A stretch of DNA of 64,000 nucleotides from Toxoplasma gondii ME49 (taxonomy: Eukaryota > Apicomplexa > Conoidasida > Eucoccidiorida > Sarcocystidae), in NCBI RefSeq assembly GCF_000006565.2, contig NC_031469.1:1756583-1820582 (forward strand). The letters run 5' to 3'. The notes under the pieces are model-generated. The model was not told the DNA's origin. It searched no databases and saw only the letters and a program-made list of their open reading frames with translations. The stretch's first letter is position 1, and each line of letters begins with the position of its first letter. Shown here in pieces: positions 36,785 through 47,200 of this stretch. The position numbers and the translations under genes were made by a program.

Positions 36785-37472
36785 ATGGAAAATGGACTCC
36801 CAAGTCTTCAAGAATATGTTCCAGGCAGCACCGACCTGCAACTCGACGAGAGCCGAGCCTGCTTGATCTCTCTACTTTGTTTGCTCTCCAATCTCCGTCC
36901 ACATTGGGATGTCACTCAACGATTCAAACGGCGAGACACCACAGAACATGAGCACGTGAAGAAATCTGATGAACAAAGTCACCGCCTCCATGCCTTCCTC
37001 TAGTCAGACGGCCCCAATGTCTTTCCGCAAGCCTCCTACGGCTCTTGGTCCAGATGGCGTCAAGACGCTTGCATCTGTCCGGACTCTACATTCCCGAGCA
37101 ACAGCTTCTGTTGTTTTGATTCCGCTCGAAATTCAGATTTGCATTTCTTGTTATTCTTCCTCACTGAACAGCCGAGCAAAGACAGATCTACGACGACGCG
37201 GCGGCTGTCGGCACCTGCCAGAGCTGCGGCCGGCTATCCAGCTGCATGCACGCAGAAAACGACAAAAAAAGTTTCTGTCAAGAGAGCCACAACAGTTGCG
37301 GCCTGGCGTAATAGTGGGAGACTTTGTCCCTCCCGCCGGTGCCCTGGCGCCTCAACTCGGCACACGCGGAAGGCGGAAATCGATTGCAATATCTTTTGAG
37401 AAACGCATGTATGGAAACTCTTTGCACCAAATTTCTATGCAAAACAAAAGAAACGAGAACTTTGCACGATAG
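36785..37472 (+). CDS. Possible hypothetical plus-strand exons, unresolved
   Basis: Three overlapping signals suggest exons but do not join cleanly. From 36785, MENGLPSLQEYV continues to a hydrophobic helix ACLISLLCLLSNLRPHW. At about 37173 a good acceptor (TTCTTCCTCACTGAACAG) is followed by IYDDAAAVGTCQSCGRLSSC, which has paired cysteines as in a small zinc-binding element. A competing 167-codon frame runs 36969-37472. The region lies just beyond the 3' end of TBL2 on the other strand. No family was recognised. Confidence 0.22.
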
Positions 37473-37659
37473 GGCATTTTATCATGAATACCCTCCCGTT
37501 CAGCAATTACTCCTTTTTCTGATTTCGCGCCACCGGATCTTCACTGAAACCGCCGACTCCCGCCCTCCACGTGTTTCCATGCATTTTAGAACGCGCTTCG
37601 TGTGGAGGCTGCAGCACCGATATTGGAGGCGAACCGCGGCTTCGGAACATGACACAGAG

Positions 37660-40600
37660 CTACTTGTTAGCTTTTTGTGGTCCTACCGCAGCAGTTAAGA
37701 TGAACGCTCCACTGGGAGGGACGACGAGAGTGTCGATGGGTCTTTGGTGCGCGTAGCGAATCATCTGGATGGGCTTGAAAGTGTGCATGTCAAGGAATTT
37801 CAGGTGCATCCCCGCGACACAAATAAGCACCTTGCCGTCGGCAGAAAACGCTAACTGAGACACATGCGTCCGAAAGGCCTCGGCAACTGTCTCCTCTTCC
37901 TTCTCGACTGCGTCCGCTCCACACGGCGCCTCCAGGGCGTTGGGCACAGCGAGGAGACGCTTCGGGTCCTCTGAAACAAAGTAGCGAACGCTGATGTCCC
38001 ACAGAGTCAGCTCGCCGCTCTTGTCCAGGGTAACGGCGCGCGTATTGTCCGGTGAAACTGCCAGACACTTGGTACCTTTCGAGGTCCGCAGATCCATGGC
38101 CTTCTCCATCTGAAAGAAGCGACAACAATGATGCGACACAGGGTAAACGAGACACAGGGTAAACGGAACGGAGAACACGAAGGTGGAGACGAGGAAAGCA
38201 GAGAGGAATATGACACGGATGGAGCGCACGAGATGAAGACAGAGGAGCGACAGAAGACGATGAACAAGAAAGTCGAGAAATCGGAGGAGACAACGACAGA
38301 GGAAACAGAGTACCAAAACGAGGAACCCACGAAAAAGGGAATCACGTACCTTGACAAAAATGCCATTTTTTCGTTTGATTTCATACAGCTTCACGCCTGG
38401 GGACCACGCCGCACATCCGAGGAACCTAGACGCGACCAGCACACCAACATGCAAAATACAGATGGAAAATTCTAAAATCATTCACAAGATCTGGATCGAC
38501 GCCGTACCCAGAGAAGCGACACCTGCTTCCAGAAAAGATTCTTCTTCGCACACCCCTCCTTACCCACTCAGTCGACGCTCCAGGTGCTCATACGCATCAC
38601 TACAGGCTCTACAACAAGCCTTCTCCTTACCTGCCTCCATATTCATCTCTCTCTGTACAGTTGTGCATATCCCTATCGATCTCTATCTAGCATATCTGCC
38701 TTATCCATCTACATCCGTGTCTCTCTGTATGTCCATACCTCCCAACGTCCACATTTCCTTGTGCCAGAGCACAAAGATATGGCTAACCTACCGTCCATCG
38801 TAGGGACTGCATGCGAATTGAAACGCTTGCACTTGTTTTGTGTCCACCGAAGCCAGAAGTTCACCGGACGGAGCCCAGACTCTGATCTGCAGAAAACAGG
38901 AACGTTTAAAATCCTGTCCGTTCTGCATCTCTTTCTTCCACCCTGAACTGACGCACCCCCATGTCTCGCCCATTTGAACACCATTTCCTCTCCTGCCTCC
39001 CCTGTGCTGCTAGCGTGGAAGCTCTTGTGATTCCCCTGAACGGAGCTACGCGTTGGATTACCTTCACTCCCGTAGTCTTTCGTCTCGAGCATCGATGGAC
39101 CTCTCTACAGCCACAAGGTAAAACCTTAACACCCCTATGAGAGAAGCGAGAAACTTCATCGCTAGCCAAAGGCGGACGGCTCAGCCCGCTTCACCCCAGC
39201 GTTCGGAAGTCTCTTCTTCCCCACGCTCTAGCGCGCCAACTTCAGTCTCCTCGCACCCTTCGTTTCTGTGTTAGTAACGCGAAGCATCTGCTCCAGATTC
39301 GGCACTGGTCCCAGTGGAGGCCAGTGGACAATGCATCCGACACTCAGGACTCGGTTGACGGTTCGAATCCTCCCCCGCATTCCTCCCGCAAATTTGTGAA
39401 GAGACATTTACCTCTGTGTCGTCTTCCTCAGAAGCAGTGCAAATCCACTCCCCCTTGGAGGCAACTAGCCACCGCACGCGATTCCGCTGCAGGGGGGTGT
39501 CTCCTCGGAACGTCTGAGAGACGAGAGTTGAAAAACAAAAGAGAAGGAAACGCATGCAGAGAAAGGTGGAAAAGAGCTGGCCAGAAAAGCGGGAGGACAG
39601 ACGAGGGACGCCAACCCCGTGGGGTGTAGGCGGAGCAGGAAAAAAACGAGGAAAAATACACGCAAACATGAACACCACAGGAGGGAAAACACAAGCAGAA
39701 GGGGAGAGGAGCGAGAAGCGCAAGCCGAGGGGAGAAAATAACGAGAATTGTCAGCAGAAAATACCGACCGACAAGGTTTCATGGAGAATGAGGAAAGAAA
39801 AAAAGAGTCGACACAACTGTGTTCTCTGGAAGTGCGAAAATGTCGACAGATAGTGCATGTTTTCCTTTTCATAACCCCGAGAGAGAAAAGGAAACGTACG
39901 CGGAACGTACGGAATCCATGAAAGACTTGAGGTCTCGAAGGTGCAAAGAATCCTTGCACAATTAGGCGAGAAGTCAAAGAAATCAAAAGCGTAACAGTCA
40001 CAACCGCTGCAAGACCTGGGTGGAGCACAACCGCAGAGCAACGCAGCAGGTGAGCAGGAGATCTTGAATCAAAGATGGAAAGATTTCGCAGAAAGACAAT
40101 GCGACCCACCTCCACGAGCGTCTTCCTCTTGTCCGCATCGGTTTTCTGGAGCTCGAAGATCACCAGTCGTCGGTAGTTTTCTGTTGATTCACCGCATGCG
40201 TGAAAGGATAAGACAAAGAAACGACGCTTTGATGGAACGTCCCGACAAACATCTGACTCTGGCGCATCCTCACCGCTGTTGCCCTTCTGCTCCGTAAACA
40301 GAATTGCTCTCGAAGACCAGTGATTGAAAAAGGATGAGGGGGCTGACCATGCTGGCGTCGAACGACGCGTTTGTTGTCGACTCGAAGAGAGCAGAACCTC
40401 CAAACATGTTCCCATGGAAGCGGCTAGAAGCATGCGAGCAGTCATTGCCGTCTCTCATGTTTTAATTCGATTAACAAAGCACCTGATGCACCTATTCAAA
40501 ACTGAAGAATTCACCTGTTTAATCACTGAGAATCACATCTGCTTTCCTGAAACGCTGTCCTCGCCTTGCATGCGCCACCCAGAGAGCCGCGAGGATCTGG

Positions 40601-42595
40601 CTTCTTCTTTCCTTGATGGACAGCAAGAGGAAAAGCGTATCTTCTCTCTGCCGTGGAGCGCCGTTGTTCAACACAGCGAGCCGACGCACAAAGTCCACCT
40701 CCCTCGTCCCCGCTTTTCGTCTGGATTGGTTTGCTCTTCTCGAGCGAATCGCTTTTCCAGGGAACAGTCCCCACCTCAGATATATGAGAAAGGAGTACTC
40801 TCTGGCGCTGTGAGCTCACAGTACCGGCGAGGCGCGTGCCTTTGAAAGAAGGAAATGTTCAGTCGAAAACTCGGCCTCGCTTTTGGATTGGAGAAACAAA
40901 CTGGCACCGGAGATGAGAGAGAGCTCACTTCCATCGACTCTGAATGAAGGACGAATCACGACCACCTGTGCATCTAAGATGACGCTCGCCTAGACCTGTT
41001 AGGCGTTGACTTCCCGATTCGACATCCTTTCCTCTGAACTCTCACTTTCCGTCTCAAGAAAGCAGAGGGAGACGAAAAAGGAGAAAGAAGACAAGAGAGC
41101 GAGGAGAAGCGAAGGAAGACGCAGGAAAGGCGCGGGACTGAGAACGAGACTGTTTTCTCACCTAAGGCGCCAGCAATTCGGATTCTTCCGCCAGAGAGAG
41201 GAAGGAAGTCGATGGCACTGAGAGCCTCGCCTTGGACGCGTGTGACGATGTGAGGCCGAGGAGGCTGAGGAGACCCCCTCGGCGCTACACCTCCAGAGAG
41301 ATCAAACATGTGTAGGGTCGCATCGCTCCCGGCGACAGCTGCAACCGCTGAAGAGAAAATGCAAATGAGGAGACACTAAGACGAGGTAGAGGAAGAGACG
41401 CGAGCCCAGGCAGAACGAGGACACAGAGAGCAGATCTAAAACGCAACAGGGAAAGCGAAGTAAAACCGGGGACAACGAGGCCTCTAAACCCCAGAGTTAA
41501 CGCCACTCGAAGCCGGGAGTCGAATCGATGGCCAGGAAGAAGTTTGCACCCAACAGGAAGATGAAACGCAGACAGCTCGGAGAGACCTCCCTAGGACAGC
41601 GCTTGAAGAGCACAGTCAGTGGGGACAGGGGGAGAGAGAGAGAGAGGCTTTTGATCCTCACTGTCACAAAAAAAGTTTCACAGCTTCAAAGACACTCGTG
41701 TGGTTTTTCGGGGGATTTTGCTCTCAACTGTAAACACGCACTTCCGTCTGAAGAGACAGCCGCTGCCGTTGAGAACTTGGAAATGCCTTTGAGGACGTCC
41801 GCATGCAGCGGGTGCTTTCCCGGCGCAGACCCCCCGCCCGTGGTTTTTGAGGCCTCTTGGTCTCCCTACGAAAAACAAAGAAAAAAACGAGGAAAGAAAG
41901 TGAACCTCAGGGGTGCCTCGAGAGGCTGTCGGCTCTCGTTGACAGCAAACGAGACAACGTCCAAAAGGAAACAAGAGGTGAAGGGGAGGAAACGAACGCG
42001 CAAAACGCCACAAAACAAACAAGGCGATACAGAGAGACGAAACGCGAGGCGGAAGAATAGAGGACAGGAACAGAGGAAAAAAGCGAGGAGGGTGAAAAAG
42101 AGAAGGGGAGGAGAGAAAGAAAGAAGACAAGCCCAGAAACGACTGAAAGAGAGGAGAGCGTGTGCAAGATACGGCGAAGGGAGACGAGGAATGGAGATGA
42201 GAAGAGAGGAAAGGAAAGCGTAAAGGACAGGATGAGTGAGGAGAGGCTAGACGCGAAAAACAGAACCGACGGAACACAACTATAGAGAAAAGCGGAGAAA
42301 GGACAGCCATGAAGTCCGGAAACAACTGACTACGCAGGCCTACCAGGCTTTGAGAGCGCTTCCTCGCCTCTCTTTTCCCCGCTGCCTCTTGACTTACACT
42401 CTTTTTCTTTTGACCGAATGAGTGAGACTGGCCATGGTGTCGATGCTTGTTTTTCTTTTCCTTTGCCGTGGAGGAGACAGCTTTCGCTTCTTCCTCGGCA
42501 ACTGCTGGGCGCCCCGAGGCTGAGAGGGCCGGCGAGAGAAGAAGCCTCCAGGCAGCGAAGATGCATGCAAGGCCGACCAGCACCGACAGCAACAT
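37660..42595 (-). CDS. TBL2: TBL2-like membrane-anchored WD40 protein
   Basis: Exons with matching phases: 42398-42595, 41742-41865, 41162-41347, 40110-40180, 39412-39486, 38792-38886, 38350-38425 and 37660-38109, giving about 424 residues (human TBL2 is about 447). The N-terminus MLLSVLVGLACIFAAWRLLL is a signal anchor followed by a Lys/His-rich linker, as in TBL2, an ER-anchored WD40 protein that binds the stress kinase PERK. Beta-propeller landmarks are VAAVAGSDATLHMFDLSGG, YRRLVIFELQKTD, WICTASEEDD spliced to IRVWAPSGELLASV, GRFLGCAAWSPGVKLYEI and LAVSPDNTRAVTLD leading to ELTLWDIS. An extra in-frame exon ending at 40274 (RAILFTEQKGNS) is possible. The last blade stops at FILTAA, before the expected final D-x-x-x-R-x-W/F strand. 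Either the blade is degenerate or a further exon follows the GTAGGA donor near 37694. Confidence 0.83.
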
Positions 42596-42604
42596 CTTGG
42601 TCCG

Positions 42605-42676
42605 GACAGGGAGGGGACAAGAAAGGGACAAGAAAGGGACAGGGAGGGGACAAGAAAGGGACAAGAAAGGGACAGG
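42605..42676 (+). repeat. 33-bp tandem repeat built of 11-mers, next to the TBL2 start
   Basis: Two perfect 33-bp copies (42605-42637 and 42638-42670) plus a partial third. Inside each, the 11-mer GGGACAAGAAA recurs. The array begins 10 bp upstream of the TBL2 start codon, in its 5' UTR, so the RNA would carry a repeated pyrimidine-rich leader. Confidence 0.85.
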
Positions 42677-43662
42677 CGAGTGAAGGAGAAAAAGAAATGT
42701 GGAGGAAGCAACAGAGACAGAGAGAAGAAAGCAGACAGGGGAAGACTGAAGGCACCTGAGAAACGAGGACGAAGCAGACCGGGAAGCTCGTGACTTCTTA
42801 CTGTTCGCGAACGCCTCTGTTGTCTCCGTCCTTGAGTCTTTCTCTTTTTCTGAGTCTTTGCGTTCTTCACTCCTTTGTGTGCAGAAGGAAGATCGAGAAC
42901 GGCAGAAGGAAAGGCGCGCGTCACGGCAGAGAATGCATGGACCAGGGGCAATGGACAGAAGGACGGAGAACTCGGCACACAGAGGGAAGTCAAAGCGCGA
43001 GAAATCGGGATGTTTTCTCAGTGACGAAGACCACAAAACTTTCCTCGATTTCCAGAAACATGAGAGCAAATTCCCTCGTTTCGTTCGAAGCTCCAACAAG
43101 TCAGCTTGTGCATGTTTTTATAGCCAGCAGACCCCGGACGCATGCAAGCGCGCGAACCGTGTGCAGAGAAGCGAAGGCGCCGCTTTTCTCTCCTTTTAAA
43201 CGAGAAGGAAATCCCTATTCCTTCTCCAGATTTTTCCTCCAAACGCAAACGGATTTCAGGCCTCCATCACGAGCACACGAATACCGATTTTCAAGTTTCC
43301 TTCGATTCCACTCTGTGCCTCACCTGCAGGTGTTCGCATGTCTTTCCTCAAGGGGCGCGTCTGCTAATCGTTTCTCCTTCATGCCTTGCTTTTTCTCCGT
43401 CTTTCCGCCTCTCCTTCGCAATTTGTCTTCTTCTCTCTCGTTTTCCTCCAGGCCAGACGAGGGCCATGCGCCTCCTGACCTGCCCTCCAAAGAACAGACA
43501 ACAGAGTGGAGAAAGCGAAAAGCGAGAAGCGAGCTGCAGAGAGGAAGAAAGAGAGGAAGAAAGAGAGGAAGAAAGAGAGGAAGAAGACAGAGTAAGCAGC
43601 TAGGAGGAGAGGAAGACGAAGGAGAAGGAACAGAATAGGATCCAGAGAAAAGAAAGGAAGCA
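42677..43662. promoter_or_regulatory. Divergent promoter interval, TBL2 (-) and CX9C gene (+)
   Basis: TBL2 and the small CX9C-protein gene start back to back, 1.07 kb apart. The sequence is strongly strand-asymmetric (purine/pyrimidine tracts), which generates several long but repetitive open frames on both strands. I regard these as shadows. No TATA box or single clear core element can be assigned. Confidence 0.35.
43541..43588 (+). repeat. 12-bp tandem repeat GAGGAAGAAAGA x4
   Basis: Three perfect copies and one imperfect copy of the 12-mer, 75 bp upstream of the ATG of the CX9C-protein gene, in its likely 5' UTR or promoter. Confidence 0.9.
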
Positions 43663-44288
43663 ATGACGACTTCTGTCACCTCAGCATCGAGTTCTTCGAG
43701 CTTCGTCTTCCCTCCTTTCTTCCCCTTGGTCCGGAAAGGTACGTTCCGTTCGTCATTTGTTTCTCCACTTGTTTCTCTCCACTTGTTTCTCTCCACTTGT
43801 TTCTCTCCACTTCTTTCTTCTTTGCTCTCCGATTCTGCGTTGTCCTTCTACTGTCCATCCTTCTCTTTTTCTTGTGTCTCTTTTTCTCCCGCCTCCCTCT
43901 CTGGAACTGGCTCTCTCGCTGTTCTTTTGTTCTTCCTTCCTGTGTCTTCGCCAACTTTGGTCTTCCTCTCTCATGTTTTGCACACCGGCTTCCGCCTCTC
44001 GCCTCCTCCGTGCGTTCCTTTGTTTTTCTTCGTCTGTCTTCTTCTTACTCTCCTGCCGCGCGCCTTCTCTCTCGCGCGGTGCTGGACGGCTCTCCTAGTC
44101 TCCTGCTCCAAGAGGCACTGAGAGACCTGCGTCTTCTTCTGTCTTTCTCCGCCTCTTTCGGCAACATCTTCTGTCCAGGATGCGAGGAGCGAGCAACTGC
44201 CTTCTTCGCATGTCTCGGAGAAGCGACTGCCCCGGGTGACGCTGGCGTCACCCTCGAGAACCTGGAGCAGTGCCGCTCTTCCTGCGAG
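43663..44288 (+). CDS. Small CX9C (CHCH-like) protein, 3' end unresolved
   Basis: Exon 1 (43663-43738) begins MTTSVTSASSSSSFVFPPFF. It splices in phase to exon 2 (44113-44288), which encodes EALRDLRLLLSFSASFGNIF and then CPGCEERATAFFACL. C49 and C59 form a CX9C pair on a predicted helix, and further cysteines (C79, C83) lie in LEQCRSSCE just before a GTGGGG donor. Twin-CX9C proteins are oxidised by Mia40/Erv1 and retained in the mitochondrial intermembrane space as assembly factors or complex subunits. The second CX9C would need a downstream exon I could not identify; reading through the donor gives a stop at 44349-44351 instead. It shares its promoter interval with TBL2. The family assignment is tentative. 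Confidence 0.45.
43759..43812 (+). repeat. 14-bp tandem repeat in the CX9C-gene intron
   Basis: The 14-mer CCACTTGTTTCTCT occurs three times perfectly (43765-43806) with partial flanking copies. It lies about 20 nt into intron 1, a pyrimidine-rich array close to the donor site. Confidence 0.88.
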
Positions 44289-47200
44289 GTGGGGAACGGA
44301 ACGTTTAGGGGGGAAAGAGAAAAAAGAAACGTTTTAAAAGATCCAACATAGCGAAAGACTAAGGAGGAGGAGGGGAACTTGTGCGCATTCACTTTCCTTC
44401 CGTTGAAAGGAAACGGCGGACGTACAGGTTCCTCGAATATCTTTATTCTTAAACTATTTTCAAACGCCTCAAAACAGTTCGGGGAGAACCAGCTAGCTCC
44501 CAATTCGACAAGCGGCTGAGTGGACAAAAGCAGTGAACCCATACCTCATACACAACGAAAGGACTGCAATTTGTTTGTGTATAAAGTTGGAATCGCTCGT
44601 AATCGCCGATCAGCATCACGGCTGTGAATAGGTCTTCGAGGGGAGAAACTTGAGAGTCTGAAAGCATCTCTAAAGAAAAAATTACTAAAAGACTTATTTC
44701 CTACAAAAGACGTAGAAGGCTATTTTCAAGTTATTCCCGATTTTATTTCAATTTGTGTCCAATTTTTAAAACTCTCTTGGGGGAGAACCACGACTTCTCT
44801 GTTCTCAACGGCCAGAGGAGACTGTGTCCGGAGAGTCCTCGCCTGCCGACTCGAGGTTTGTGTTTTTTCTCTGTTTGCTTCTCAGGCATATGAAACATGC
44901 ACGCGGAAATCCCTCGCCGACCCGAGAGCACCTTTGCCGACTGTCTTCGTCGACTTTCAACCGCCCAAGAACCGCGCGAACTAACGCGAAAAAAGGAGAG
45001 AAAAAGAGTCCCCAACTCTCTCCAGAGCGAAGAGTTGCCAAAGGAAACAGAAACTCGAAAAAAAGACACAAAACATATCCCCTTCATCGAAGGACAGTCC
45101 TCTGCTCATATACGTACGTATATAGATGTACATGCATTTATTCAGATATATGCATGCATATGTATGTGTGTATCCAGTATACAGACAGACGCTGAGCTAT
45201 AGCGACTTCAACGTTACAGCATTCTTGCACATCTACATACATATCTATATATCAATATACATATATATATATATATACATATGTATTGGTATATGTGGAG
45301 AAGGATCTGGGGAAATATGGAGAATGAAATGTGTGAATGCCTCTCTGTATGTTTGCGACTACTTGTCCTTTTATTCGTGGTGGACTTTCGTGGAAGTTCA
45401 GGCAGGTGGACGACTGATGACTGTTTCTTGTGACCATGCGCATCTCGCGTTTGTCGCTATCGCCACACCGTGTTTTTTCGAGGTCGGTTGACAGCGCGGG
45501 AACAAGAAAGGCGAAAGAAAGTTTTTTAGACCTTAGGAAGTTGATTAAAAGGTCGAGACGTTCGTTGATAGAAGCGCCTTGTGCCTTTGCTGAAGCGGCG
45601 CGGGGTGTCTCCCATTCCAGGCCTTTTCTGTGTGTCGGAACGTTGTTCTGTGGCTGATTGAGACAGAGGGAACGCTGAAGGCAGAAAGCTATTTATTTCT
45701 GGAGAGAGAACCCAGACGTAATCTCAAGAATTTCAGTATGCGTGTGCGTCGACTTGCTCGTCAAGTGCACTTTTTCTTTCCACTTGAGTCGAGTAGGAAG
45801 AGTTCTGATGCGCGTCACTTGAACAGACAGAGACGCGCCGGCCCAGATGCTGTCTGATGGGTCAGCAGGGGAGGACTGTAAACCTCTGGAACGTCGCGTT
45901 CATCGGATCAAAGTCGCTCTGCAGGCATGTCACCTGAACCTTCTTTTACTTTCAAGTTTCTTCAGTCCCGCCACGCTTGAGACACTTTGGCCGGCGAGAA
46001 ACGAAGGCTGTTCACTTCTGCGTGTTCCTGAAAAACATTTAAGGAAAGCACTGCAAAGTGATGTCGCTGTGACGTTTGTTTGGGAGATGTCTCCAAATGC
46101 GATAGATTGCACCGCGAGGAAGCGGGGAAAAAGAGCAGGTTCTCTGTCTTTCGAGAAACGTTTCGATGAAACTTCTAAGCGACACAGCTTCTCTGGAACA
46201 ACTTGCAGCCCAGCGCTGTGCACAAGGTACCACAGAGAGGCACATGGAAGGTCACAGAAGACGGGGAAGAGAACAGTCGGAGAACAGGAGACACACATCA
46301 GTTCTTTTTTATCAGATTCGGCGGGTTCCTCGAAACAGACGACGAACGACTGCTGTCGAGAGAGCCGCCACTTAATGCACCTAATGCGCAGAACCCTTGA
46401 GGTGATCTCTCCGTGAACGATGGAGAGGTGAGGCCTTCCTTCTGCATTCTGTTTCTCGAAACTATCCTCGTACTTGGAGGAACCTTGTTCGAGACAGGAT
46501 TCCTAGTAACCGTTTATTGAGAGGACATACTCGAGTTGGACTTCTGGTATAGGTCTTGGAACAGTGTTCCAGCAGAAGTCCGTTTGAAGGGGAAGTATCT
46601 TTTGAGGTCTGCGGCTGAATTCTGTGGGAATTCTTCCGAGCCCAAAAAGCAGACTACCACAAAGTCTCTTTCCAGAAAAAGGATTTTACAAACCATGTCT
46701 GCGTCCGACTCGAGAGACAGACAAAGTGCCTTGTGTTCTCGGGTCCCCTTTCCTTTCTCTTCTTCTCTCTTGTCTCCCCTGCTTTCCTTCCTCCCTTCTC
46801 CTTTCCAAGGTCTCCTGCAATAAGTAAATCGACATCTCTAGGAGATCCCCGTTTGCAAAATTCCAGAATCCCACCTCTCTGTAAGTACGTGCTGGACAAC
46901 GCACAAATACATCTCCGTTTTTCCTTCGAAGTGCAAAGGGATGTATCTACTAGCCTCATGGAGACACTTATCAGTGTGGCCTTGAAATAAATTAGTTGCA
47001 ACAGAGAAAGATGCACAGGTGTAGTATGAGGCAAGTGTGACGGAGCCAAGTCCGTTGCTTTGCTGCTGACAGTTGGTCGGTCTACATTATTCCATGATGT
47101 CGGCGGATTCTGGGGTGCTGCCGAGCGTTTTCCCGCTAGGGTTCCAAGTAGCTTCGCTTTTGAGCTCTGTCACTTTTCAGCTTTTGTCTTCCCTGTCTTT

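Noticed and set aside
39301..39380. Complete tRNA gene on the plus strand
   Set aside because: It has a perfect B-box, but the T-stem and acceptor stem do not pair and the anticodon arm has a mismatch and an oversized loop. Kept only as a low-interest finding.
41528..42223. 231-codon plus-strand Lys/Arg-rich frame
   Set aside because: It is antisense to a TBL2 exon and to purine-rich intron DNA. Composition is that of a simple-sequence shadow.
42790..43638. 282-codon plus-strand open frame
   Set aside because: It is Ser/Arg/Lys-rich and arises from purine/pyrimidine strand asymmetry and the 12-bp repeat. No domain, and it overlaps competing frames on both strands.
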